A stretch of 64,000 nucleotides of DNA from CALJFL01 sp039964455 (GCA_039964455.1 JBDVXK010000013.1:372001-436000); one strand, 5' to 3'; positions 8,169 through 16,750 are shown, counted from the stretch's first letter. The notes: generated by a model not told the origin, from the sequence alone. Numbers and translations are program-made.

Positions 8169-8215
8169 CATCCACCCCCGTCATTGGCCATATGAATCCA
8201 AAGTTGGCCGCCAGA

Positions 8216-8244
8216 AACAAAAAACCCCGGCGTCAGCCAGGGTT
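8216..8244 (-). terminator. Rho-independent terminator after rpmB-rpmG
   Basis: On the minus strand a nine-pair stem (AACCCTGGC with GCCGGGGTT, one G-T pair) and a TGAC loop are followed by a T-rich run (TTTT-G-TTT). It begins 26 bases past the rpmG stop and ends before the mutM start, so it probably ends the ribosomal-protein transcript. Confidence 0.85.
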
Positions 8245-8269
8245 TGGAAGAATCAGGAACTGACCAAAC

Positions 8270-8425
8270 TTACTTGATTTTGGCTTCCTTATACATCACG
8301 TGCTTGCGAGCCACCGGGTCGTACTTTTTCATTTCCAGCTTGTCCGGGGTGGTGCGCTTGTTTTTGTCAGTGGTATAGAAGTGCCCTGTACCGGCTGACG
8401 AATTCATTCTGATTTTTTCTCTCAT
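8270..8425 (-). CDS. rpmG: 50S ribosomal protein L33
   Basis: A 51-residue ribosomal protein of the large subunit. The translated sequence begins MREKIRMNSSAGTGHFYTTD and ends KKYDPVARKHVMYKEAKIK, a near-perfect match to the gammaproteobacterial L33 pattern. It has no zinc-binding cysteines, so it is the Cys-minus (zinc-independent) form. It follows rpmB by 26 bases on the same strand, the usual rpmB-rpmG operon, with a good AAAGGAGAGAGACA ahead of the ATG. A terminator follows. Confidence 0.97.
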   Translation of the reverse strand: MREKIRMNSSAGTGHFYTTDKNKRTTPDKLEMKKYDPVARKHVMYKEAKIK

Positions 8426-8451
8426 TGTCTCTCTCCTTTAACCCTGCCGAC

Positions 8452-8688
8452 CTAAACTTTCTGGCCGCGACCGCGCATATCTTCAAGCACCTGCTCGATG
8501 CCTTTCTTATCGATGATACGCATGCCTTTGCTGGATACGCGCAGCGATACAAAGCGCTTCTCAGACTCAACCCAGAAGCGGTGCTGGTGCAGATTGGGCA
8601 AGAACCGACGACGTGTGCGGTTCTTGGCGTGTGATACGTTATTTCCGGTCATCGGGCGCTTACCCGTAACCTGACAAATTCTGGCCAT
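8452..8688 (-). CDS. rpmB: 50S ribosomal protein L28
   Basis: L28 of the large ribosomal subunit, 78 residues from ATG 8688. The family start MARICQVTGKRPMTGNNVSH is clear, and the Shine-Dalgarno GAGAGGA lies just ahead; an upstream in-frame start would add five non-conserved residues. The body NRTRRRFLPNLHQHRFW and the tail IDKKGIEQVL are typical. Only one cysteine is present, so no zinc site. First gene of rpmB-rpmG, 147 bases after radC on the same strand. Confidence 0.97.
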   Translation of the reverse strand: MARICQVTGKRPMTGNNVSHAKNRTRRRFLPNLHQHRFWVESEKRFVSLRVSSKGMRIIDKKGIEQVLEDMRGRGQKV

Positions 8689-8835
8689 GATTCCTCTCCC
8701 CAAAACACGGGAATTTCAATAAAACTGGAAGCGCAGACAGGTCTTTTCGGGACGCCTGCCTCGCGGAGCGCGACTTTATACCAGAACCCCCTCGGCAAGG
8801 CAAGCGCCGCCAGCGTTACCGAAGGAGTCACCGCA

Positions 8836-9510
8836 CTAGATCAGGCCCTGCTCCGCAAAGGAAAAGCACTGCCCGCGGCCTACAATAATGTGGTCCAGCA
8901 CCCGCACATCCAGCAATGCCAGCGCCGCGCAAAGCCGCTCGGTGATGCGCTTGTCGGCACTACTCGGTTCCGCCACCCCCGACGGGTGATTGTGAGCCAG
9001 AATCACCGCCGCCGCCCGGTAGCGCAGCGCGTGTACAGCGACTTCGCGTGGATACACCGCCGCACCGTCCAGGGTCCCCAGAAACAGGTCGTCGCAGCGC
9101 AGCAGGCGGTGCTGGCTATCCAGAAAAAGACAGCTGAACACCTCCCGATCACGCGCGCCCAGATGATATTGCAGGAATCGCCTGGTCTGGGCAGGGCTGG
9201 TTAACACCTCATCCTCGCGCAACCCCTGCTCCGCGCTGCGCCGCACCAGCTCACTGGCCGCCCGCAACAGCACCAAACTCGCTCTCCCAACCCCCGCCGC
9301 GTTCAGCAAACGGGAAGACTCTGCAGCCAGAATCCCTGCAGGACCATCAAACTGCGACAGTAACTCGGTGGCATCGGCCAGGCGGTCTGAGCGGCTGCGG
9401 CCGGTACGTAACAAGATAGTAAGTAGCTCGGCGTCAGACAGGGCCGTGGCGCCCTTGGACAATAGCTTTTCTTTCGGGTTGTCGGCCGCAACCCGCCCCT
9501 GTTTCGCCAT
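8836..9510 (-). CDS. radC: RadC/YicR family JAB (MPN+) domain protein
   Basis: A 224-residue RadC-family protein. The N-terminal part (PKEKLLSKGATALSDAELL) holds the helix-hairpin-helix-like region; the C-terminal half is a JAB/MPN+ metalloprotease-like domain with the motif HNHPSG followed by SSAD, the zinc-binding set. I chose ATG 9510, preceded by GGGAGGAG, over an in-frame start 66 bases upstream. RadC was once thought to act in DNA repair but its function remains unsettled. It diverges from coaBC with 100 bases between the starts, the standard arrangement in this group. Confidence 0.93.
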   Translation of the reverse strand: MAKQGRVAADNPKEKLLSKGATALSDAELLTILLRTGRSRSDRLADATELLSQFDGPAGILAAESSRLLNAAGVGRASLVLLRAASELVRRSAEQGLREDEVLTSPAQTRRFLQYHLGARDREVFSCLFLDSQHRLLRCDDLFLGTLDGAAVYPREVAVHALRYRAAAVILAHNHPSGVAEPSSADKRITERLCAALALLDVRVLDHIIVGRGQCFSFAEQGLI

Positions 9511-9610
9511 AATCACTCCTCCCTGAGTGGATGTACGGCCAGTGTCAAAAGCGCTGGCGGGGTGGTATCTTTCCACCCCCGAAGGCTATTGTCCCAAGCC
9601 GGGAGAACAA

Positions 9611-10810
9611 ATGGCACATCTTTTCAATCGCAATGTACTGTTGGGCGTCAGTGGCGGTATCGCCGCTTACAAGTCCGCAGAGCTGGTCCGACAGCTGCAG
9701 GATCATGGCGCCAATGTGCGCGTCATCATGACCCGCGGTGCCCGCGAGTTCATCACGCCGCTGACGCTGCAGGCGCTGTCGGGACAAGCCGTCCACACAG
9801 AGCTGCTCGATGAAGAAGCCGAAATGGGAATGGGTCACATTGAGCTGGGCCGCTGGGCAGACCTGCTGCTGATTGCACCCGCTACTGCCGACCTGATCGC
9901 GCGGCTGGCCATGGGCCGAGCCGATGACCTGTTGACCACAGTTGCTCTCGCAACCGCCGCTCCGGTGATGCTGGCGCCAGCGATGAACCAGCAAATGTGG
10001 CGTGACCCGGCAACCACAGACAATTGCACCACCCTGACGGGACGCGGCATCACCTTCGTTGGCCCCGCCCAGGGCGAGCAGGCTTGCGGTGATGTGGGGC
10101 CAGGACGCATGGAAGAGCCGTCGCTCATCGCCCAGCGAGCAGCTGAATGCTTCACCAGCGCTGCGCTTAGCGGTAAACGCGTGGTCATTACCGCAGGCCC
10201 CACCCGTGAGGCAATGGACCCGGTACGCTACATCTCCAACCACAGCTCCGGAAAAATGGGCTTTGCCCTGGCGCAGGCTGCCGTCGATGCCGGCGCCAAA
10301 ACCACGCTGGTCGCCGGGCCGGTAACACTTGCAACCCCCGAGCACGTGACCCGCTTCGATGTAGAGAGTGCTGAGCAGATGCTGCAGCAAAGCCTGGCGC
10401 TGATACCCGAGTGTGACATCTTCATCGCCTGTGCAGCCGTAGCCGACTATCGTCCCGCCCAACAACAGACTCAGAAGATAAAAAAACAGGGGGAGGCAAT
10501 CACGCTGGAGCTGGTTCGCAACCCGGACATCGTGGCAGCAGTCGCAGGTTCAGCGCAGAACACCTTCACCGTAGGCTTCGCCGCCGAGACCACCGATGTA
10601 CTTGATTACGCCCGAGCTAAATTGCAGAAAAAGGGGCTGGATCTGATCGTAGCCAACGATGTCGCCAATCAGGCCATAGGATTCAACAGCGACGATAATG
10701 CGGTAACGCTGGTCTGGGAGGACGGCGAACAAACACTGCCGCAAGCCCGAAAGAACGTCATTGCCAGCCAGATAATCGCTAAAATCGCCCAGCGATGCAG
10801 CAAGGACTAG
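9611..10810 (+). CDS. coaBC: Bifunctional CoaBC (Dfp): phosphopantothenoylcysteine synthetase/decarboxylase
   Basis: Carries out two coenzyme A steps: ligation of cysteine to 4'-phosphopantothenate (CoaB) and decarboxylation of the product (CoaC, an FMN enzyme). From ATG 9611 the protein has 399 residues. CoaC part: GVSGGIAAYKSAEL, the active histidine in MGHIELGRWAD, APAMNQQMW and the catalytic cysteine in EQACGDVGPGRM. CoaB part: ITAGPTREAMDPVRYISN, SSGKMGFALA and the lysine motif KIKK. GGGAGAA precedes the ATG. In Pseudomonas and others dut lies between coaBC and algC; here the next gene is algC. Confidence 0.96.
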   Translation: MAHLFNRNVLLGVSGGIAAYKSAELVRQLQDHGANVRVIMTRGAREFITPLTLQALSGQAVHTELLDEEAEMGMGHIELGRWADLLLIAPATADLIARLAMGRADDLLTTVALATAAPVMLAPAMNQQMWRDPATTDNCTTLTGRGITFVGPAQGEQACGDVGPGRMEEPSLIAQRAAECFTSAALSGKRVVITAGPTREAMDPVRYISNHSSGKMGFALAQAAVDAGAKTTLVAGPVTLATPEHVTRFDVESAEQMLQQSLALIPECDIFIACAAVADYRPAQQQTQKIKKQGEAITLELVRNPDIVAAVAGSAQNTFTVGFAAETTDVLDYARAKLQKKGLDLIVANDVANQAIGFNSDDNAVTLVWEDGEQTLPQARKNVIASQIIAKIAQRCSKD

Positions 10811-10901
10811 CTTAAAACCCAAATAAAGCCGGTTCGCGCATTTCAGAAACAGTCCCGCCGTAATATGATTGGTGCGACGACTAATCATCGATTTTGTCCG
10901 G

Positions 10902-13490
10902 ATGCTGAAAGCAGATAAGAAAAAGAAGAAAAAAGAAGGCGCCAACCCGCAGGGAATCGTAGCCAAGGGCAATGCCCTGCGCAGTGCTGTTGTTCTTGGA
11001 CTGCTGGTGGCGCTGGTTCCGGCATTGCTGGGTTTCACCTACCTGCTCCTGCTGCGGGATCCAACGGTAAACAATCAACAGCTGAGCCGGGTGGCCGAAT
11101 CATTCGCTGCCCAGCAGGCCACATCCATACAACGCGTACTGACGGGCATGAACGAACGCCTGGCCGGTGCCGCTCGCTCGCCGCTCGCCCTGCAGGCAAT
11201 CGCCAACGAACTGGGGCAGGATATCGCCCTGGTTGAGCAGGCAATGCTGGATTATTTCCCCGAGGCGATCAGCCTGCGCCTCCTGCCCATGGGCGAAATG
11301 GGCACGGCAGACTTCGAGGGCGGCAACCAGGGGCTGCGCAATCATATTGAAGTCGACCTGGTACGCAGAGCCGGCAAGGGCGAGCCAACAGTACCGGAGT
11401 CCTACAAATTTGAAGGGCGCTGGCTCAGCTCTATTGCCCAACGGGTAGCCCATCCAAGAATTGAGGACAGGCAGGCGGTCATCATAGCCACTGTCGATAA
11501 CCAGTTGCTGGTCGACTCGCTGCAATCACTGGATGAAGCCGGTGGCAAATTCGAGGTACTGCAATACCTGGCCGCAGATACTGCTAGCGGCCCACAGAAT
11601 GTGATCGCCAAGCGCGGCAGCAGCAGTGACAAGGGCGCTGACTATACAGCCACCGTGGATATACCGGGTACCACCTGGCGGGTGTCTTTCACCCCCTCGG
11701 ATTCCCTGATCGGCGACCTCGCTATTCCGGCTGGCGGCCAGCTTGCCGTCATGGCCCTGGTGGTTCTGGGAATGCTGGGTGGCATGGCGCTGGTGCTCAT
11801 TCGTTTCCCGGGCACGCTCGCACAACAAATAGATAAAGTGATTGCAGCAGCGGATCGCAAAAGCCCGCTGGAAGTTTCTGTCCCGGAGCTGGTCACCATC
11901 GCCAAGCAATTGCGCAGGGCCACGCTGCGAACGCTGCGCCAGAGTAGCCCCGCATCACCCGAGCAGCCAGTTGTTGAGTTCAGCGAGGCGCCAGCCGGGG
12001 ACGACCTGACCAACCCCATGTTCCAGTCTGCCAACATTCTGGACAACGACGAGGAAAGCCTGGATCTGGACCTCAGTGCAGGAGGCGACACTGCCGCGCC
12101 TGTAACGCCATCAGTAGCGGGCTTCCCCGACCATATTTTCCGGGCGTACGACATACGCGGCGACGCCCAAAGCGAACTCACCGATGAGCTGGTGGCGAAA
12201 ATCGGCGGCGCTATAGGCAGTATTGCGGGCGAAATGGACGAGCAGACCATGATTGTCGCTTGCGACGGGCGCACCTCCAGCCCCAGAATCAAGGCCGCGT
12301 TAATCAAGGCCTTAATGGAGTCTGGCCGGGACGTGATCGATATCGGCCTGGTACCTACTCCCCTGCTTTACTTCGCCACACGCCACCTCAACTGTCACTC
12401 CGGCGTCATGATTACCGGCAGTCACAATCCCGCCGAATACAATGGCCTCAAGGTCGTGATGAAGCAGCAGACGATCGCCGCCGGCGGTATTCAGGATATC
12501 CGCGAACGGGTGCTCTCGGGCAAGTTCAAGAAAGGCACGGGCCGGATGATACGCGAGGACGTGGTCCCCGCGTACATAGAGGAAGTCGTCAGCGATATTG
12601 CGATCGCTGTGCCATTAAAGATGGTTATCGACGCGGGCAATGGCGCCACCAGCAGGATAGCGCCAGAGCTGTTCGAGGACCTGGGCTGCGAAGTTGTTCC
12701 TCTCTATTGTGAGCTGGACGGACGCTTCCCTAACCATACGCCGGACACCAGTAACGAGGACAATCTCACCGACCTGGTCGCCGCGGTACAGGCTGAAGAA
12801 GCTGACTTTGGCGTCGCCTTCGATGGCGATGGCGACAGGCTTGCGGTTGTGACGCCCAGCGGGCAGATCATTCGCTCAGATGTTCTATTGATGATTTTCG
12901 CCGAGGATGTGGTGTCGCGTAATCCCGGGGCAGATGTGGTCTTCGACGTGAAATGCAGTCGCAACCTCACCAAGTTGATCAGCCGCTTTGGTGGCAGGCC
13001 CGTACTGTGGAAGACCGGCCATGCGTTCATGAAGGAAAAAATGCAGGAGACCGGGGCCCTGCTGGGTGGCGAGTTCTCCGGCCATATGTTCTTTGGCGAA
13101 CGCTGGTACGGTTTCGATGACGGCATGTATGCCGCCGGACGGCTGGCGGAAATTCTTAGCACCCACGGCCATTCCCTGGATGACACCCTGGCCAACTACC
13201 CCAGTAGTGTTAACACCCCCGAGATCATCATTCCTGTGCCGGAGAGCCGCAAGTTCGAGCTAATCCAAAAGATCACTGCTGAAGCGGACTTCTCCACCGG
13301 CAAGGTCAATACACTGGATGGCATACGGGTCGACTTTACTGACGGCTGGGGCCTGTTACGGGCGTCCAACACCAGCGCAGCATTCACCGCGCGCTTCGAA
13401 GCCGACAGTGAAGAAGCTCTGGAGACTATTCAGGCAGAATTTCGGGCCCAGGTTGCGCTGGTCGACCCCGACCTTGAACTCAACTTTTAG
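10902..13490 (+). CDS. algC: Phosphomannomutase/phosphoglucomutase AlgC with membrane-anchored N-terminal extension
   Basis: Interconverts the 1- and 6-phosphates of mannose and glucose for exopolysaccharide and LPS precursors. The C-terminal ~456 residues (from about 407) are a full AlgC enzyme: FRAYDIRGD, catalytic serine in TGSHNPAEYNG, metal loop DGDGDR, sugar loop GEFSGH, phosphate site RASNTSAAF. In the same frame before it lie a lysine-rich start (KADKKKKKKEG), a helix at about 28-51, some 225 extracytoplasmic residues, a second helix at about 278-301, and an acidic linker. I chose ATG 10902 (862 residues); GTG 10872 and TTG 10869 are also in frame and no candidate has a strong ribosome site. 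Long AlgC frames are also known in Pseudomonas. argB follows. Confidence 0.92.
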   Translation: MLKADKKKKKKEGANPQGIVAKGNALRSAVVLGLLVALVPALLGFTYLLLLRDPTVNNQQLSRVAESFAAQQATSIQRVLTGMNERLAGAARSPLALQAIANELGQDIALVEQAMLDYFPEAISLRLLPMGEMGTADFEGGNQGLRNHIEVDLVRRAGKGEPTVPESYKFEGRWLSSIAQRVAHPRIEDRQAVIIATVDNQLLVDSLQSLDEAGGKFEVLQYLAADTASGPQNVIAKRGSSSDKGADYTATVDIPGTTWRVSFTPSDSLIGDLAIPAGGQLAVMALVVLGMLGGMALVLIRFPGTLAQQIDKVIAAADRKSPLEVSVPELVTIAKQLRRATLRTLRQSSPASPEQPVVEFSEAPAGDDLTNPMFQSANILDNDEESLDLDLSAGGDTAAPVTPSVAGFPDHIFRAYDIRGDAQSELTDELVAKIGGAIGSIAGEMDEQTMIVACDGRTSSPRIKAALIKALMESGRDVIDIGLVPTPLLYFATRHLNCHSGVMITGSHNPAEYNGLKVVMKQQTIAAGGIQDIRERVLSGKFKKGTGRMIREDVVPAYIEEVVSDIAIAVPLKMVIDAGNGATSRIAPELFEDLGCEVVPLYCELDGRFPNHTPDTSNEDNLTDLVAAVQAEEADFGVAFDGDGDRLAVVTPSGQIIRSDVLLMIFAEDVVSRNPGADVVFDVKCSRNLTKLISRFGGRPVLWKTGHAFMKEKMQETGALLGGEFSGHMFFGERWYGFDDGMYAAGRLAEILSTHGHSLDDTLANYPSSVNTPEIIIPVPESRKFELIQKITAEADFSTGKVNTLDGIRVDFTDGWGLLRASNTSAAFTARFEADSEEALETIQAEFRAQVALVDPDLELNF

Positions 13491-13522
13491 GAGCCGCGAC
13501 AACCGCGGATAAACATCACACC

Positions 13523-14434
13523 ATGTCACTGACTCGCGCTTCGGCGCTCAATATCGCCCAGGTTCTTACCGAGGCACTGCCTTACATTCAACGGTTCACT
13601 GGCAAGACCATTGTGGTTAAGTTTGGCGGCAATGCCATGGTCGACCAGGAGCTTCACGAAAGTTTCGCCCGCGATGTTGTGTTGATGAAACTGGTAGGCA
13701 TGAACCCTGTTGTAGTACACGGCGGCGGCCCGCAGATAGGCTCATTGCTGGAAAAACTCAATATACACACCGAGTTCGTCGACGGCATGCGTGTGACCGA
13801 CGAACAAACCATGGATGTCGTAGAGATGGTTCTAGGCGGCAGTGTTAACAAGGAAATCGTCGCATCGATCAACCGCAGCGGTGGCAAAGCGATAGGCGTA
13901 ACCGGCAAGGACGGCCAGCTGATCCGCGCACGAAAGTTACAGGTCACCCGCAACAGTCCCGGTGTGACCGCGTCGGAAATCATCGACATAGGGCATGTTG
14001 GCGAGGTCGACCAAATTGACACCCAGGTGCTGGACCTGATCACAGGCAGCGACTTTATCCCGGTGATTGCCCCTATAGGCACCGGCGAAGACGGCAGTAC
14101 CTACAACATCAATGCCGACCTTGTTGCCGGCAAGATTGCCCAGGTAATGCAGGCAGAAAAACTGATGTTGCTAACCAATGTGTCGGGCCTGCTGGATAAG
14201 TCCGGTGAGATTCTGACCGGCTTGACCACCGAGCAGGTCGACGGTCTCATCGCTGATGGCACTATCAGCGGCGGTATGTTGCCCAAGATTGGTTGTGCGC
14301 TTGACGCTGTAAAATCCGGGGTGGCCAGCGCCCACATCATTGACGGCAGGGTGCCCCACGCTGTGCTGCTTGAGGTGTTTACCGACGAAGGCATAGGCAC
14401 ATTAATCACCAATCGGCGCGACAATCACAACTGA
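13523..14434 (+). CDS. argB: Acetylglutamate kinase ArgB
   Basis: Second enzyme of the acetylated arginine pathway; phosphorylates N-acetylglutamate with ATP in the cytoplasm. The 303-residue product is of the hexameric, arginine-sensitive type by length, with an N-terminal helix (LNIAQVLTEALPYIQRF) that in the family interlinks the dimers. Motifs: IVVKFGGNAM, VVVHGGGPQIG and the ATP-site region LMLLTNVSGLLDK. ATG 13523 lies 32 bases after algC, with a weak upstream ribosome site. The algC-argB order is conserved in Pseudomonas and relatives. Confidence 0.96.
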   Translation: MSLTRASALNIAQVLTEALPYIQRFTGKTIVVKFGGNAMVDQELHESFARDVVLMKLVGMNPVVVHGGGPQIGSLLEKLNIHTEFVDGMRVTDEQTMDVVEMVLGGSVNKEIVASINRSGGKAIGVTGKDGQLIRARKLQVTRNSPGVTASEIIDIGHVGEVDQIDTQVLDLITGSDFIPVIAPIGTGEDGSTYNINADLVAGKIAQVMQAEKLMLLTNVSGLLDKSGEILTGLTTEQVDGLIADGTISGGMLPKIGCALDAVKSGVASAHIIDGRVPHAVLLEVFTDEGIGTLITNRRDNHN

Positions 14435-14491
14435 TTCATCGTCGTTTCGAGACTGCGCCCGAAAAAAAGCGCCAGGAAGTGCGAACACTTA

Positions 14492-14520
14492 TTGCAGCAG
14501 TGTCAGGTAATCGCTAGCAT
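14492..14520 (+). promoter_or_regulatory. Possible sigma-70 promoter for slmA
   Basis: TTGCAG at 14492-14497, 17 bases, then TAGCAT at 14515-14520, 31 bases before the slmA ATG. Three and four of six bases match the consensus, so this is only a candidate. Confidence 0.35.
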
Positions 14521-14550
14521 GGAAATCTACTTGGCCCAACCCTGAGCACC

Positions 14551-15186
14551 ATGTCTCCGAAGAAATCACAGCGGCGTCAGCAAATCCTCGAGTCTCTGGC
14601 ACAGATGCTGGAAGCCCATCCGGGCGACAGGATTACCACTGCGGGACTGGCCAAACAGGTGGGCGTCTCCGAAGCGGCCCTGTATAGACACTTCCCCAGC
14701 AAATCAAAAATGTTTGAGGGCCTCATAGAGTTCATTGAGGACACCCTGTTTAGTCGCATTGCCATTATTTTGAACGAAGAGCCTGCCGCCGCCGTACGCT
14801 GCGAAAAAATGTTGCTGCTACTTCTCGCCTTCAGCGAACGCAACCCTGGTATCACCCGTATTCTTACGGGCGATGCCTTGGCGGGGGAGACAGACCGGCT
14901 ACACAAACGGGTGGCACAGCTTTACGACAGGTTCGAAACGCAGCTTAAGCAGGTGATTCGGGAAGCTGAAATGCGCGAAGGTATTCGGCCAACCATCCCA
15001 CTGCCGGCCGCAGCAAACCTGTTGATGAGTGCCGCAGAAGGAAGGATTTCTCAATTCGTACGCAGTGGCTTTGAGCGCTCACCGACGGCGGACTGGCAAG
15101 ATCAGTGGGGCTTATTGATGCAAGGCTTCTTCCGTGAAGCGATCACCCAGACCAACCCGGGCCCAGCCACCAGCTACGCCAGCTAA
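14551..15186 (+). CDS. slmA: Nucleoid occlusion factor SlmA (TetR family)
   Basis: DNA-bound antagonist of FtsZ that blocks division over the nucleoid. The 211-residue protein has a TetR helix-turn-helix at about 28-60 (ITTAGLAKQVGVSEAALYRH followed by FPSKSKMFEGL) and the long helical ligand/FtsZ-binding domain, matching SlmA length and sequence rather than a drug-efflux repressor. Its position after argB agrees: in gammaproteobacteria slmA sits near dut, coaBC and pyrE. The coding sequence contains TTGAGCGCTCAC at 15071-15082, close to the SlmA binding palindrome. It converges on the DUF4124-like gene. Confidence 0.93.
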   Translation: MSPKKSQRRQQILESLAQMLEAHPGDRITTAGLAKQVGVSEAALYRHFPSKSKMFEGLIEFIEDTLFSRIAIILNEEPAAAVRCEKMLLLLLAFSERNPGITRILTGDALAGETDRLHKRVAQLYDRFETQLKQVIREAEMREGIRPTIPLPAAANLLMSAAEGRISQFVRSGFERSPTADWQDQWGLLMQGFFREAITQTNPGPATSYAS

Positions 15187-15187
15187 G

Positions 15188-15847
15188 CTACTCGTTCTGC
15201 ATCATGCTACGCCTGAGTTCGACAAATTCCAGCAACATACTGAAACGATCAATGTCTGCCTGATAGTTCGCTGATACCTGCTCTATCTCTGCCTGCCTGT
15301 CGACGATTGCCGCCTCGGTAATTGCGATCTCTGCCTGCAGGTCTTCAATGGCGGTGACATGTTTTACATCTACCGGCTTGCCACGCCTCTCCTGGTCGGC
15401 GGCCTGGGCCTGGTAGTTCTCAACCTGCTGCTTCAGCGAGCGCTTGTTGCTCTTCAAAATACTGACGCGGATTCGCAGGTCACTTAGCGAACGCTCCCGC
15501 GCCGCCTCGATATCCTCTATCGTGCTATATCTGAGCAACAGGGTTTCGTCCCATTCACGCAGACGGTCCTGCTCAGCCTGCGCCTCTTCGGCCAAACGTA
15601 CCTCTATATCGCGATTAGCTTTCTCTTCTTCCGACAGCTCTCGGGGAACCACCTCAATGACAACGCCCTTCTCGTTCAGGATTTCGTAGCCATTGGGCAC
15701 GTATTCGGGAGGCACCTGATAGTCGACAACCATATTGCCCTGGTCATTGGTATAACGGTAAAGCTCCCTGGCCAGGGAGTTAAGGGGGTGGACCAGCAAC
15801 AAAGCGCAGCAGACCACAGGAGCAACTATGCGAGACAGGGTCATCAT
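15188..15847 (-). CDS. Exported DUF4124-like protein with long coiled coil
   Basis: A 219-residue exported protein from ATG 15847 (a second ATG follows at once at 15844). The start overlapping pyrE further upstream is rejected. A signal peptide covers about 1-25 with likely cleavage after LNSLA. The mature N-terminus, ELYRYTNDQGNMVVDYQVPP, resembles DUF4124, a small beta domain common on proteobacterial periplasmic proteins. The remainder (about 70-215) is charged and helical, with heptad-like Leu, Ile and Ala spacing, and is probably a coiled coil. The function is unknown. It follows pyrE by 37 bases and converges with slmA, two bases apart. Confidence 0.8.
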   Translation of the reverse strand: MMTLSRIVAPVVCCALLLVHPLNSLARELYRYTNDQGNMVVDYQVPPEYVPNGYEILNEKGVVIEVVPRELSEEEKANRDIEVRLAEEAQAEQDRLREWDETLLLRYSTIEDIEAARERSLSDLRIRVSILKSNKRSLKQQVENYQAQAADQERRGKPVDVKHVTAIEDLQAEIAITEAAIVDRQAEIEQVSANYQADIDRFSMLLEFVELRRSMMQNE

Positions 15848-15884
15848 GGGTGCAATATATGTCGTTAAATCCCGAGGTACAAGC

Positions 15885-16526
15885 TCAGACTCCGTATTCC
15901 TCCCGATAGGCGCGCATACCCGCCAACGCTGCATCTGCGCCCCCTTCGTCCTCGAGATAATCGATGATATGGCTCATTTCTATGATACTCAGTACGGGAA
16001 TACCGTAGTTTCGCTCTATCTCCTGAATTGCCGACAACTCGCCCTCTCCACGCTCCTGCCGATTTAGGCCAATAGCTACACCTGCCAATTGCGCCCCCGC
16101 GGAGTCAATCATGGCAATCACTTCGCGCACAGCCGTTCCCGCGGTTATGACATCGTCTATTACCAGTACACGTCCGACCAGAGGTGCGCCAACGAGCACG
16201 CCACCTTCACCGTGGTCCTTGGCCTCTTTTCGGTTGTACGCAAATGGAACATCCCGGCCATGCCTGTCAGCCAGGGCAATGGCCGTGGCCGCTGCCAGCG
16301 GTATTCCCTTGTAGGCAGGGCCCAATAACACATCGAACTCCAGGCCTGAGTCGACAATACTCTGGGCATAGCAGCGGCCAAGAGCCGCCAGCGCCTCGCC
16401 GCTGGCAAAAGCACCGGCGTTGAAAAAATAGGGGCTAAGGCGCCCGGATTTCAGGGTGAATTCACCAAACTTAAGCACCTGGTGTCGCTGTGCCAATTCG
16501 ATAAACGCTTTTTGGTGTGCTTGCAT
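15885..16526 (-). CDS. pyrE: Orotate phosphoribosyltransferase PyrE
   Basis: Fifth step of de novo pyrimidine synthesis, making orotidine 5'-phosphate from orotate and PRPP. I start at ATG 16526 (213 residues), where AAGGA stands nine bases upstream; 13 more codons are open ahead but lack family sequence. The PRPP motif VLVIDDVITAGTAVRE is intact, as are the family stretches KFGEFTLKSGRLSPYFFNAG and YNRKEAKDHGEGG. In enterics pyrE follows rph; here rph is 1 kb away and pyrE diverges from crc, as in Pseudomonas. Confidence 0.96.
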   Translation of the reverse strand: MQAHQKAFIELAQRHQVLKFGEFTLKSGRLSPYFFNAGAFASGEALAALGRCYAQSIVDSGLEFDVLLGPAYKGIPLAAATAIALADRHGRDVPFAYNRKEAKDHGEGGVLVGAPLVGRVLVIDDVITAGTAVREVIAMIDSAGAQLAGVAIGLNRQERGEGELSAIQEIERNYGIPVLSIIEMSHIIDYLEDEGGADAALAGMRAYREEYGV

Positions 16527-16750
16527 ACTGGTCCTTGGCTGGCTCTCGGGCTGGGAATTGTGCAATTTTAGGTTATGCTATACCTGTTACTCTGGCCGCG
16601 TTGCTAAACTCGGCCACCTTGCATTGGAGGGTGGTCAGATAAGGGGGTTAGCGCTGCCGATTACTCCACTGCTAATACCAAAAATGCCCGGCTGTACTCT
16701 GCAGTGCCAGGCTCGGGTATGATACACGCTCTCGCAAACAGGGACTATGA

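Noticed and set aside
9545..10465. 306-codon minus-strand frame opposite coaBC
   Set aside because: Shadow of CoaBC; Gly/His-rich composition and no recognisable domain.
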